From positions 2,255,501 to 2,319,500 of the forward strand of contig NZ_JAUSQV010000001.1 in assembly GCF_030811475.1 (NCBI RefSeq): 64,000 nucleotides of DNA, read 5' to 3'. The notes under the pieces are model-generated. The model saw only the letters and a program-made list of their open reading frames with translations. It made no database searches and was not told the DNA's origin. How positions within the stretch are numbered: the stretch's first letter is position 1; every line of letters begins with the position of its first letter. Shown piece after piece: positions 51,151 through 59,024 of this stretch. A program made the position numbers and the translations under genes. The stretch is from Nakamurella flavida (lineage in GTDB: Bacteria; Actinomycetota; Actinomycetes; Mycobacteriales; Nakamurellaceae).

Positions 51151-52146
51151 TCACCCTGCGAGCAGTACCTGCACCTTGCGGCCGGTGCCGGCCCGGAAGG
51201 TGCGGACGGCCTCGGCGTAGTCCTCCAACGCGTAGCGGTGGGTGATGAAGTCCTCGGCGCGGATGACCCCCTCGGCGAACAGGTCGGCCGCGCGCTCGAA
51301 GCTGTGCAGCACGGCCATCGAACCGGCGATGGTGATCTCCTGGTTGAAGATCCGGTACGGGTTGATCCGGGCCACGGCGTCGGTCTGGCTCACCCCGAAC
51401 TGCAGGTACGTCCCGCCGCGGCCGACGCGGGAGATGCCGTCCTCGATCGCGGCGACCACCCCGGTGCAGTCGATGACGGCGTCCCACCCCCGCGCGCGCA
51501 GCGCCTCGTCGGGGGATCCGACGGCGGCGGTGCAGCCTAGCGCCCGGGCCGCCGCCAGCCGCTCGGCGTTCAGGTCCACCACCGTCACCGTGGCGGCGCC
51601 GGCCTTCTTGGCCAGCTGCAGCATCATCAGGCCCATCGTCCCGGCGCCGTAGATGAGCACGTGGTCGGCCATGGCCAGCCGCAGGACGTCGTAGCCGCGG
51701 ACCGCGCAGGCCAGCGGCTCGATGAGCGGGGCGTCCCGGGTGGCGATGTGCTCGGGCAGCACCACGCAGTTCGCGGCGGGCGCGGCGACCAGCTCGGCCG
51801 CCGCTCCGGGGGCCGTCACCCCGAGAGAACCCCAACGCTCGCACTGGTTCCCGCGGGCGCGCCGGCAGTAGTGGCAGAGCCCGCAGTACAGGGACGGGTC
51901 GACCGCGACCCGGTCACCGACGGCGATGCCCATCGCGTCCGACCCGACCGCGACCACCTCGCCGGCGAACTCGTGACCCGGGATCGTGGGCCACTGGCGG
52001 GCGTAGTCGCCCTCCAGGATGTGGATGTCGGTGCCGCAGATGCCGGCCGCGGCGGGCGCCACCACCACCTGGCCGGGACCGGGGGTGGGGTCGTCGATCG
52101 TGCCGATCTCGATCTGCTCGGGGGCGGTGAACAGGACCGCCTTCAT
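51151..52146 (-). CDS. Zinc-dependent alcohol (polyol) dehydrogenase, MDR superfamily
   Basis: A 331-residue medium-chain dehydrogenase. Catalytic zinc: ICGTDIHI and IPGHEFAGEV. Structural zinc: four Cys in LYCGLCHYCRRARGNQC. NAD motif: VLIYGAGTMGLMML. The pattern (CGTDIH, short C-terminus) resembles sorbitol/threonine/polyol dehydrogenases; a pentitol or similar polyol is possible near the arabinose genes but unproven. The 256-base gap to the divergent cupin gene shows no further gene. Confidence 0.87.
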   Translation of the reverse strand: MKAVLFTAPEQIEIGTIDDPTPGPGQVVVAPAAAGICGTDIHILEGDYARQWPTIPGHEFAGEVVAVGSDAMGIAVGDRVAVDPSLYCGLCHYCRRARGNQCERWGSLGVTAPGAAAELVAAPAANCVVLPEHIATRDAPLIEPLACAVRGYDVLRLAMADHVLIYGAGTMGLMMLQLAKKAGAATVTVVDLNAERLAAARALGCTAAVGSPDEALRARGWDAVIDCTGVVAAIEDGISRVGRGGTYLQFGVSQTDAVARINPYRIFNQEITIAGSMAVLHSFERAADLFAEGVIRAEDFITHRYALEDYAEAVRTFRAGTGRKVQVLLAG

Positions 52147-52402
52147 CGGATCCCACCCCGGGCGGCGGGGCGCACGCTGCACGCCGGGAACGGTGCGGAC
52201 CGGACCACGATGTCTCCTCACGATGGCGACGGCCGGGGATCGTCCCGACCGTGGGGCGCGCGGGGCCGGAGCACCACCGCGCCGATACGCTCGGCTGCCG
52301 TCGACCTGACGCCCCGGCAGCCGGCGACCGGGGCCATCATGCCCGACCACCCGCCACGCCGATCCGGGCGACCCGGCCCGGCCCTGCGACCAGGAGCGAT
52401 GC

Positions 52403-52795
52403 ATGTCCGACACGCCAGATACCCGCGAGGCCGATCGTTCACCGTCCCTCACGGCGGACGTGGTGGACATCGACCGACCCTGGGGTCACACCCGCCAGCT
52501 GGCGCTGAACCGGCCCTGCACGGTCAAGTGCATCACCGTGCAACCGGGACGGCGGGTGAGCCTGCAGCGGCACGCCGAACGCGCCGAGCTGTGGCAGGTG
52601 CTGGACGGGCCGCTGCTCGTCCAGGTGGGCGAGAACGAGCGCCTGATGCAGGCCGGCGAACTGGTGGAGATCGCCGTCGGCGTGCCGCACCGGGTCGGCA
52701 ACCCCGGGCCGGGCCTCGGCCGCTTCCTCGAGGTCTGCTTCGGCCGGTTCGACGAGCTGGACATCGAACGCCTCGAGGACGACTACGGCCGCTGA
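52403..52795 (+). CDS. Cupin protein, type II mannose-6-phosphate isomerase-like
   Basis: A 130-residue single cupin. It has RPWGHTRQL, KCITVQPGRRVSLQRHAERAE split over two strands, LWQVLDGPLLVQVG and GVPHRVGNPGPG; His and Glu residues of the metal site are kept. It matches the C-terminal isomerase domain of ManC-type enzymes but stands alone, without the guanylyltransferase domain. It may isomerise a sugar phosphate or only bind one. AGGAG lies upstream of the ATG. Confidence 0.8.
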   Translation: MSDTPDTREADRSPSLTADVVDIDRPWGHTRQLALNRPCTVKCITVQPGRRVSLQRHAERAELWQVLDGPLLVQVGENERLMQAGELVEIAVGVPHRVGNPGPGLGRFLEVCFGRFDELDIERLEDDYGR

Positions 52796-52804
52796 GCAGC
52801 CGGT

Positions 52805-53632
52805 TCAGGCGGGATCGGCGATCACCACGACGTTGTCCCGATAGGACAGCGTGGCCTCGTCGAACGGACCACCACAGGTGATCAGCACCAGGCGTGGCGG
52901 CCCCGTGCGGGTGAAGAGGTCCGCCGGCAGACCGGCCCCCTTGTCCAGGACGAGCAGCGCCGTGACGGTGTAACCGGTGGTCCCCGACTCCGTCGTCACC
53001 TCCACCGGGCTGCCCGCCGTCAGCTCGGAGAGTCCGGCCAGCGCGCCGAGGCCGGCCTGCGCGGAGTCGACGTGGCCGACGAGGACGGTACTTCCGCTCG
53101 TCGCCCCGACCAGCGCGCTGGCCGCCCACCAGCCCACGACCGCCGGGTCCTCGGGTGGGTGCAGGACGCCGTCCGCGGCCAGGAGCTCGACCACCGGAGC
53201 CGACACTCCGGGACCGGGCAGTGACACCGTCAGGGGTGCGGCCGGTGAGGGAGTCGGTGCGGGCGTCGCGGTGGGCACGGGGATCTCGGTGGACGGCGAG
53301 ATCCCGGTGGACGGGGGGCCGACGCGGGCGGCCGCCGCCGGGGTCGGGCCGGCGCCGACCACGGACCGCTCGGCCGTCGACCCCGCGGTCGACGGCGGTA
53401 CCGCTGTCATCGCGGACGATCCGGCCGGTGCGGCCGCGGGCAGTGCCCCGAACGCGGCGGGGAGTTGCCGTTGGCCGGTGAGGAGCAGGAGGCAGACAGC
53501 CAGCAACACCGCCCCGGTGGTCACGAGGACCACCGGGACGGTGCGGCTCCGACCACCGGTTCGGGTGGATGCGGAGGGACCGGGAGGCGCGGCGGGTCGT
53601 CCCGCCGGCCCGTCGGTGCCGGGCCGGGTCAC
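52805..53632 (-). CDS. Class F sortase
   Basis: A 275-residue membrane-anchored transpeptidase. One N-terminal helix (VPVVLVTTGAVLLAVCLLLL, residues 32-51) is followed by a Pro/Ala/Thr-rich spacer to about 130, then the sortase barrel. Catalytic residues are visible: His in VLVGHVDSAQAGLG, Cys in LVLITCGGPF and Arg in LSYRDNVVV. Class F sortases of actinobacteria have poorly known substrates. The frameshifted DUF4142-like gene is 4 bases upstream. Confidence 0.9.
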   Translation of the reverse strand: MTRPGTDGPAGRPAAPPGPSASTRTGGRSRTVPVVLVTTGAVLLAVCLLLLTGQRQLPAAFGALPAAAPAGSSAMTAVPPSTAGSTAERSVVGAGPTPAAAARVGPPSTGISPSTEIPVPTATPAPTPSPAAPLTVSLPGPGVSAPVVELLAADGVLHPPEDPAVVGWWAASALVGATSGSTVLVGHVDSAQAGLGALAGLSELTAGSPVEVTTESGTTGYTVTALLVLDKGAGLPADLFTRTGPPRLVLITCGGPFDEATLSYRDNVVVIADPA

Positions 53633-53636
53633 AGCG

Positions 53637-54346
53637 TCACGCGTGGGTGTCCGCCCGCTCCCGGCGGCGGAGCGCCACGACGCCTCCGCCGACCAGCGCG
53701 AGGCCGGCGACTCCGACGGCCCAGGCGAGGGACTGCCCGGAACCGTCGGCGGTCCCCATCAAACCGCCGGAGCCCGCAGGCACGGCGGCCGGCGCACCCC
53801 CGGCGGCGGCGAGGGCCTCCTCGGCCATCATCAGGTGGTGCTGCGCGACGGGGAGGTAGCCGGTGGCGTAGGCGACGACGGTCGCGTCGGTGCCCTCGGC
53901 GATCTCCTTCTCCGTGCTGGCCACGCTCTTCTGGTGACCGGCCACCTGGATCTGCGCGTAGGTCGCGTCGAAGGCGGAATCCGAGACCGACTTCAGCGTC
54001 GCCGCCTGCGCCTGCTGCTCGGCGTTCGGGGCGTCGGGCAGGTCGACCCCGAGGTCACCGGCCACGGTGGTCAGCTGGCCAGCGCCGCGGTGTGGTCGGC
54101 CACCGTCATGGTGGCCAGCTCCAGGGTCTCGGCGTTGCTGCCCCGGTCGAGAGCGATGGCACCGATGGTGATCTCGGCCAGGTTGGTCTGACCGTTGCTG
54201 GTGATGTAGGCGAGGTCCTGATCGCTCGGCGCGGCGGCGGCGCCGGCGACGGACGCACCGCCGACGGTGACCAGGACGGCGAGAGCGGCCACGGCTGCGC
54301 CGCGGCGCAGGACGGTGGGAAGGGACGCGGGAGAGAGCAAGGACAT
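53637..54346 (-). pseudogene. Frameshifted DUF4142-family exported protein
   Basis: Two frames together make one protein. The first (54346-54071) gives a signal peptide (RRGAAVAALAVLVTVGGA) and the start of a DUF4142 domain (DQDLAYITSNGQTNLAEI, VADHTAALAS), then a stop. In the other frame the domain goes on at once (QLTTVAGDLGVDLPDAPNAE to GYLPVAQHHLMMAEEAL), ending in a membrane helix and a basic tail (VALRRRERADTHA). The break is at GGCCAGCTGACC near 54072. An original CAGCCAGC losing one CAGC unit would restore ALASQLTTVAG exactly. Either a true slippage mutation or a sequencing error. DUF4142 proteins are exported helical proteins of unknown role. GGAGG precedes the ATG. Confidence 0.82.
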
Positions 54347-54487
54347 ACGAGCCTCCGGGGGACGTTCGTCTTCGATCGTCGGGCCGGCACGGGGTGTCCC
54401 GGCCGAACATGTCGTGATCCCTCAGTTCCCAGACCCTCCGTCGGTCAACCCGTTCCGTGCCGGATGAGCGCTGGTTACCCTCCCGAC

Positions 54488-55180
54488 ATGCGGATGATCG
54501 GCCTGCTGGGCGGAATGAGCTGGGAGAGCAGCGCCGAGTACTACCGATTGGCGAACGAGTTCGTGCGGGAACGCCTGGGCGGTCTGCACTCCGCGCGGTG
54601 TCTGCTGCACTCGGTGGACTTCGCCGTCATCGAGGAGATGCAGGTGCAGGGCCGCTGGGACGACGCCGGGGCCGAGCTGGCCACGGCCGCCCGCAGCCTG
54701 CAGGCCGGCGGCGCCGATCTGATCCTGCTGTGCACCAACACGATGCATCTCGTGGCCGATCAGGTGCAGGCGGCGGTGGACGTTCCGTTGCTGCACATCG
54801 GTGACGTCACCGCGCGCGCCGTGCTCGACGCCGGCCTGCGGCGGATCGGGCTGCTGGGCACGGCCTTCACCATGGAGCAGCCGTTTCTCCTCGACCGCCT
54901 GGCCGGCCACGACCTGGACGTCCTGGTGCCGGAGCCGGCCGACCGGGCCGAGGTGCACCGGGTCATCTACGACGAGCTCTGCCTCGGGGTGCTGCGGGAG
55001 GAGTCCCGCCAGATCTACCGGGAGGTCATCGGCCGACTGGTGGACCGGGGTGCGGAGGGGATCGTGCTGGGCTGCACCGAGATCGAACTGCTCGTCGGCG
55101 CGGCCGACAGCCCCGTCCCCGTCTTCCCCACCACCGCCCTGCACGTGCGGGCGGCGGTGGAGGTGGCCCTGCGGGAATGA
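54488..55180 (+). CDS. Aspartate/glutamate racemase family protein
   Basis: A 230-residue racemase. It has MIGLLGGMSWESSAEYYRLA at the N-terminus. The two catalytic cysteines are in LLCTNTMHLVAD and IVLGCTEIELLV, typical of the YgeA-like aspartate racemase branch, which is PLP-independent. ATG 54488 is preceded, at 6 bases, by TACCCT, so the transcript is probably leaderless; the long frame opening at 53465 is antisense to other genes. Confidence 0.88.
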   Translation: MRMIGLLGGMSWESSAEYYRLANEFVRERLGGLHSARCLLHSVDFAVIEEMQVQGRWDDAGAELATAARSLQAGGADLILLCTNTMHLVADQVQAAVDVPLLHIGDVTARAVLDAGLRRIGLLGTAFTMEQPFLLDRLAGHDLDVLVPEPADRAEVHRVIYDELCLGVLREESRQIYREVIGRLVDRGAEGIVLGCTEIELLVGAADSPVPVFPTTALHVRAAVEVALRE

Positions 55181-55202
55181 CCCGCCCGACGACTTCCCGC
55201 GG

Positions 55203-55433
55203 TCAACGCCCCGGGCGGACCCCGGCATCCGTCCTGGCCTCCTCCTCCGGCTCGAAGATGCTCTCGATGGGGGCGTCGAACAATCGCGCGATGCGGAACG
55301 CCAACGGGAGACTCGGGTCGTACTTTCCGGTCTCGAGGGCGTTGACGGTCTGCCGGGAGACACCCAACCGATCGGCGAGCCCGGCCTGCGTCCACTCCCG
55401 GGCCTCCCGGAGGGCGCGCAGGTGGTTCCTCAC
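55203..55433 (-). CDS. Small XRE-family (Cro/C1-type) regulator
   Basis: A 76-residue HTH protein: LREAREWTQAGLADRLGVS, then RQTVNALETGKYDPSLPLAF and IARLFDAPIESIFEPEEE. This is the compact YozG-like regulator type. GTG 55433 overlaps the stop of the membrane-protein gene (GTGA). It probably binds the three inverted repeats at 55829-55894 and controls its own operon. Confidence 0.9.
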   Translation of the reverse strand: MRNHLRALREAREWTQAGLADRLGVSRQTVNALETGKYDPSLPLAFRIARLFDAPIESIFEPEEEARTDAGVRPGR

Positions 55434-55846
55434 CCGCGGGCCGAGGCCGCCGCCGCGGCGACCCACCCCATCATCCCGGCGGCGAACACCAGCCAGGTGT
55501 CGAAGACGATGTCGACGCCGGCGAAGCGGAGCAGCCCGAGGATCACCGCAGCGCCCATCGCCGCCGCGAATCCCCAGGCCAGACCACCCAGGAGCAGACG
55601 GTGTTGCAGTTCGTCGACCCGCCGGAGGTGCCGGACGACAGCCACGGCCGCCCAGAGGAGCGGGACGACCGGCAACAGAGCCCAGACGAACCGCCATCCG
55701 GACGTGCCGTCCAGGCCCCCGAACACCGTCACCAGCGGCATGACCACCACGTACGCGAGCATGGGCGGGAGGAACTCCCGCAGGTAGGCCCTCGCCCGAT
55801 CCCGGTCGCCGCGACTGCGAACACTGCTGTCAAGGTCGGTTGTCAT
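55430..55846 (-). CDS. Four-helix membrane protein paired with an XRE regulator
   Basis: A 138-residue integral membrane protein with four predicted helices (MLAYVVVMPLVTVFG; FVWALLPVVPLLWAAVAVV; LLLGGLAWGFAAAMGAAVIL; WLVFAAGMMGWVAAAAA). A conserved-looking RRVDELQHRLL lies between helices two and three. Pairs of such small membrane proteins and short XRE regulators are common in bacteria; the function is unknown. Its start lies among the operator repeats. Confidence 0.8.
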   Translation of the reverse strand: MTTDLDSSVRSRGDRDRARAYLREFLPPMLAYVVVMPLVTVFGGLDGTSGWRFVWALLPVVPLLWAAVAVVRHLRRVDELQHRLLLGGLAWGFAAAMGAAVILGLLRFAGVDIVFDTWLVFAAGMMGWVAAAAASARG

Positions 55847-55894
55847 GTGTCAACCATCCTTGACTCCCCCCGGGGTCTGTCAAGGGTCTTTGAC
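55829..55894 (-). promoter_or_regulatory. Three GTCAA-N6-TTGAC operator repeats and promoter
   Basis: Inverted repeats GTCAA-N6-TTGAC are at 55849-55864 and 55879-55894. A near copy (TTGTC as second arm) is at 55829-55844, inside the gene start. On the minus strand TTGACA (55883-55878), 16 bases, AAGGAT (55861-55856) forms a promoter overlapped by the boxes. This is the layout of an autorepressed operon. Confidence 0.72.
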
Positions 55895-55921
55895 TCCAAT
55901 GATGCGGGGCACGGACGACGA

Positions 55922-55950
55922 CGGCCCCCGTCCGGATCGGACGGGGGCCG
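55922..55950. terminator. Hairpin after the aldo/keto reductase
   Basis: CGGCCCCCGTCCG-GAT-CGGACGGGGGCCG: 13-bp perfect stem, 3-base loop, 14 bases beyond the stop of the minus-strand reductase. Confidence 0.8.
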
Positions 55951-55963
55951 CGGGATCGGTCGG

Positions 55964-56974
55964 TCAGACCGGGCGGGTCTGCGGGGCCCGAGCGGTCGTC
56001 TGACCGGGGTCGGTCACCACGCCGTCACCGAGAACGTCGTCGATGCGGGTGAGCAGCTCGGCCGGGATCGTCACGCCACTGGCCTTGACGTTCTCCTGCA
56101 CCTGCTCGGGCCGGGACGCGCCGACCAGGGCTGCGGCGACGTTGTCGTTCTGCAGCACCCAGGCCACGGCGAGCTGCGCCTGGGTGAGTCCGAGCTCGTC
56201 GGCGATGGGCGCGAGACCCTGGACGCGGGTGAGGATGTCGTCGGTCATGAAGCCCTTGATGCTCGACGAGCCACCCTTGGTGTCGGTGGCGCGGGAGCCC
56301 TCCGGCGGGGCCTGACCCGGCTTGTACTTACCGGTCAGCACGCCCTGGGCGATGGGCGACCAGACGATCTGGCTGACGCCCAGCTCGCGGCTGGTGGGGA
56401 CGACCTCGGCCTCGATGACGCGCCACAGCATCGAGTACTGGGGCTGGCTGGAGATCAACTGGAAGCCGAGCTCCTTGGACAGCGCGACGCCGGCGCGGAT
56501 CTGCTCGGCCGTCCACTCGCTGACGCCGATGTACAGGGCCTTGCCCTGGCGCACGACGTCGGCGAACGCCTGCATCGTCTCCTCGAGCGGGGTCTCGGTG
56601 TCGAACCGGTGCGCCTGGTAGAGGTCGACGTAGTCGGTGCGCAGCCGCTGCAGGGAACCGTTGACGGACTCCATGATGTGCTTGCGGGAGAGCCCGACGT
56701 CGTTGTGCCCCTTGGGGCCGGTCGGCCAGTACACCTTGGTGAAGATCTCCAGCGACTCGCGCCGCTCGCCGGTCAGGGCGTCGCCCAGCACGGTCTCGGC
56801 CTGCGTGTTGGCGTAGACGTCGGCGGTGTCGAAGGTGGTGATACCGACGTCCAGCGCAGCACGCACACACTGCGCGGCGACGTCGTTCTCGACCTGAGAA
56901 CCGTGCGTCAGCCAGTTGCCGTAGGTGATCTCGGAGATCTTGAGCCCTGAGTTGCCCAGGTAGCGGAATTCCAT
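55964..56974 (-). CDS. Aldo/keto reductase, potassium-channel beta-subunit type
   Basis: A 336-residue reductase. It has MEFRYLGNSGLKISEITYGN, Asp and Tyr in TFDTADVYANTQAE, Lys in FTKVYWP and His in YQAHRFD. The pattern is that of the AKR6 branch (YghZ/Kv-beta-like), different from the reductase at 19735. TACGGT ends 6 bases before ATG 56974: leaderless pattern. Substrate unknown. Confidence 0.9.
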   Translation of the reverse strand: MEFRYLGNSGLKISEITYGNWLTHGSQVENDVAAQCVRAALDVGITTFDTADVYANTQAETVLGDALTGERRESLEIFTKVYWPTGPKGHNDVGLSRKHIMESVNGSLQRLRTDYVDLYQAHRFDTETPLEETMQAFADVVRQGKALYIGVSEWTAEQIRAGVALSKELGFQLISSQPQYSMLWRVIEAEVVPTSRELGVSQIVWSPIAQGVLTGKYKPGQAPPEGSRATDTKGGSSSIKGFMTDDILTRVQGLAPIADELGLTQAQLAVAWVLQNDNVAAALVGASRPEQVQENVKASGVTIPAELLTRIDDVLGDGVVTDPGQTTARAPQTRPV

Positions 56975-57005
56975 GACCTCACCGTAACCCCGCTCCCGGC
57001 ATTGC

Positions 57006-57413
57006 TCACGCGTCCTTCAACGCACCCCAGGCGTGCCAGCGGTCGATCTCGATCCAGGCGTCCCAGCGGGGCGAGTCGCGGGTCGGGTAGGGCTTGCCTC
57101 CGTAGTGGATGGATTGGGCGTCGATGCCGGACAGGTCCTCGTCCGGCCGGATGTCGACCACGTGCCCGACGATGCTCACGTGGGTGTACCAGTTGTCCGC
57201 ATCGGTCGCGGTCAGGCTGACCCGCGGATCGTTCCGGAGGTGCTTGAGCCGCACCCGCGACTCGTCCATGTTCACCACGATCCGGTCGCCGTCGAGCAGG
57301 TACCAGGTGGCCACCGACACCGGCTGTCCGCTCTTCTGCAGCGTGGTGATGACGGCCGGGTTGGGCTTGCTGAGCATCTCGCGGACGGCCGGGGGGAGGG
57401 GGAGCTCGGGCAT
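57006..57413 (-). CDS. PPOX-class, probably F420-dependent oxidoreductase or F420-binding protein
   Basis: A 135-residue split-barrel flavin/F420-fold protein. It has KPNPAVITTLQKSGQPVSVATWYL, a typical beta-hairpin start, split here as NPAVITTLQ and SVATWYLLDG. RLKHLRNDPRVSLTATD and VGHVVDIRPD follow. F420-linked members reduce quinones, biliverdin or other small molecules. ATG 57413 is preferred to 57449 because CAGGAT is 7 bases upstream and homology starts at LPPAVREML. Confidence 0.85.
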   Translation of the reverse strand: MPELPLPPAVREMLSKPNPAVITTLQKSGQPVSVATWYLLDGDRIVVNMDESRVRLKHLRNDPRVSLTATDADNWYTHVSIVGHVVDIRPDEDLSGIDAQSIHYGGKPYPTRDSPRWDAWIEIDRWHAWGALKDA

Positions 57414-57521
57414 GGGGCTCATCCTGTCCCCGGCCGGCGGGTGGGTCAACGGCCGCCGCGCCTCGACGGTGGGTGGTGGTCCAGCCGGGTCGCGCGTCGC
57501 GGCGACGGTCCTCCGGCCGCG

Positions 57522-58919
57522 TCAGCCCGCTCGACGGGACCGGCGAGCGGCCATCAGTCCGGCGACGCCCACCAGGATCCCGACTCCGCCGGCAGCGGCG
57601 AGCGGCAGTACACCCGCCCCGGTCGCCGCCAGCTGCTGGGGCTGGGCAGTGGCACCCGCCCGGGAGGTCGCCGATCGCGGGGTGCTGGTGAGCGCCACCG
57701 CGGCGACGGGCGCCGGTGACACGGTGCTGATGTCCGACCGGGTGCTGCTCGGCGGTGAGCTCGTGGTCCCGGTCGTCGGGAAGTCGGTGGTGCCGGGCTC
57801 CGTGGTGCCCGGCTCGGTGGTACCCGGCTCGGTGGTACCGGGCTCGGTGGTGCCCGGCACCGTGGTGCTCGGCTCGGTGGTCGGCGGGGCCTGACCACCG
57901 TCGAGCGCGTCCCGCATCCGGGCGGCCCACTCCCAGGGGCGCGCCGTCCCGCCGGGCTGGGAGTTGAAGTACTCCCACCCCGCGACCCCGCCGAGATCCG
58001 GGTGGGTCGCGGCGAGCTGCCGGAGTCCGTCGGTGAGCTCCTCGATCGGGATCCACCCGCCCGTGGTGCAGTTCTCCTCGGCGGTGATGGCGGCGATGAC
58101 CAGCTTCCGGGCCGGGATGTCCGCCCCGCGGAGGTGCTGGTAGCGGACGATCTCGTCGTACTGCTCGGGGGTGGGATCGCCGTGGCCGCAATAGGCCTGC
58201 AGGTTGAACCAGTCGATCTCCTCGCCCCGTTGCCGGTACAGCTCGTTCATGTCGACCCCGTATCGGCCGTCCGGGTCGGGATCGGCGTCGGGGTCCTCCG
58301 GGTCCGGCGAGACGAACTCGTCGGCGACCGGCGAGTACGTGATGAGGAAGTCGGGGCCGAAGTCGGCGCGCAGGGCGTCGATGACGTCGACCACGGTCCC
58401 GACGTCGACCGAGAGTCCCTGCTGCAGTTGGGCCTCGTCCAGTTCGATGTCCAGGTCGACGCCGTCCAGACCGTAGGTGGTGACGAAGTCGCGCAGCCGG
58501 GCGTACTGGGTGGCGAAGTCGGCCTGGAGACTCGGCCAGGTGTCGTTCTGCGCGCCACCGATCATCCCGACCACGGCGATGCCCTGCGCCTGCATGGTGT
58601 GCAGTTCCGCCCACATCCGGTCGTACATGGGGTCCGACGGCGGATCGTCGTTCAGGTGGAGGACGTCGGCGTTCATGTGGATGGCGGCCAGGTTCACCAC
58701 GTCCACCCCGGTGCCCTCGGTGAGCAGCGGGAGCGCGGAGATGTAACCCGTCCGGGTCCGATCGTCCTGGAAGTGCTTCTGGTAGTAGACGACGACCCGG
58801 TGCGAGTCACGAACGCCGGAGGCGGCCGACCCGGGTGGCGGGGCATCGGGTGCTCCTACCGCCGCCACCGGTACCAGAAGGGTCAGGGCGGCAGTCGCCG
58901 CGATCACTGCGGATCTCAC
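57522..58919 (-). CDS. Wall-anchored GH18-family protein with LAXTG-type sorting signal
   Basis: A 465-residue exported protein. The signal peptide is 1-22 (SAVIAATAALTLLVPVAAVG). The GH18 barrel begins at HRVVVYYQKHF and has the catalytic motif DGVDLDIE near residue 150. WFNLQAYCGHGDPT and VAGWEYFNSQPGG follow. A Thr/Pro/Glu/Gly stalk then carries PGTTE repeats. The end is LAATG, a hydrophobic helix (LAAAGGVGILVGVAGLM) and RRSRR, the layout of a sortase-anchored protein with an LAXTG motif as used by class E sortases. It may bind or cut chitin-like or peptidoglycan-like glycans. GTG 58919 puts the signal at the very N-terminus; the frame opens at 58976. Confidence 0.85.
   Translation of the reverse strand: MRSAVIAATAALTLLVPVAAVGAPDAPPPGSAASGVRDSHRVVVYYQKHFQDDRTRTGYISALPLLTEGTGVDVVNLAAIHMNADVLHLNDDPPSDPMYDRMWAELHTMQAQGIAVVGMIGGAQNDTWPSLQADFATQYARLRDFVTTYGLDGVDLDIELDEAQLQQGLSVDVGTVVDVIDALRADFGPDFLITYSPVADEFVSPDPEDPDADPDPDGRYGVDMNELYRQRGEEIDWFNLQAYCGHGDPTPEQYDEIVRYQHLRGADIPARKLVIAAITAEENCTTGGWIPIEELTDGLRQLAATHPDLGGVAGWEYFNSQPGGTARPWEWAARMRDALDGGQAPPTTEPSTTVPGTTEPGTTEPGTTEPGTTEPGTTDFPTTGTTSSPPSSTRSDISTVSPAPVAAVALTSTPRSATSRAGATAQPQQLAATGAGVLPLAAAGGVGILVGVAGLMAARRSRRAG
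57787..57876. repeat. 15-base tandem repeat in the GH18 stalk
   Basis: Six copies of a 15-base unit (GTGGTRCCSGGCTCS on the plus strand, last copies diverged) encode the PGTTE units of the wall stalk. Copy number probably varies between strains. Confidence 0.85.
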
Positions 58920-59024
58920 CGGCGGGGTCCTCGCATCCGTGGCCGACAGGGCCCCGGGTGGGGCAACGCCGAGCATGCGGACCGGGCGGAACGATCACGG
59001 TGAAGTCCGGCTGACCGTGCCTGG

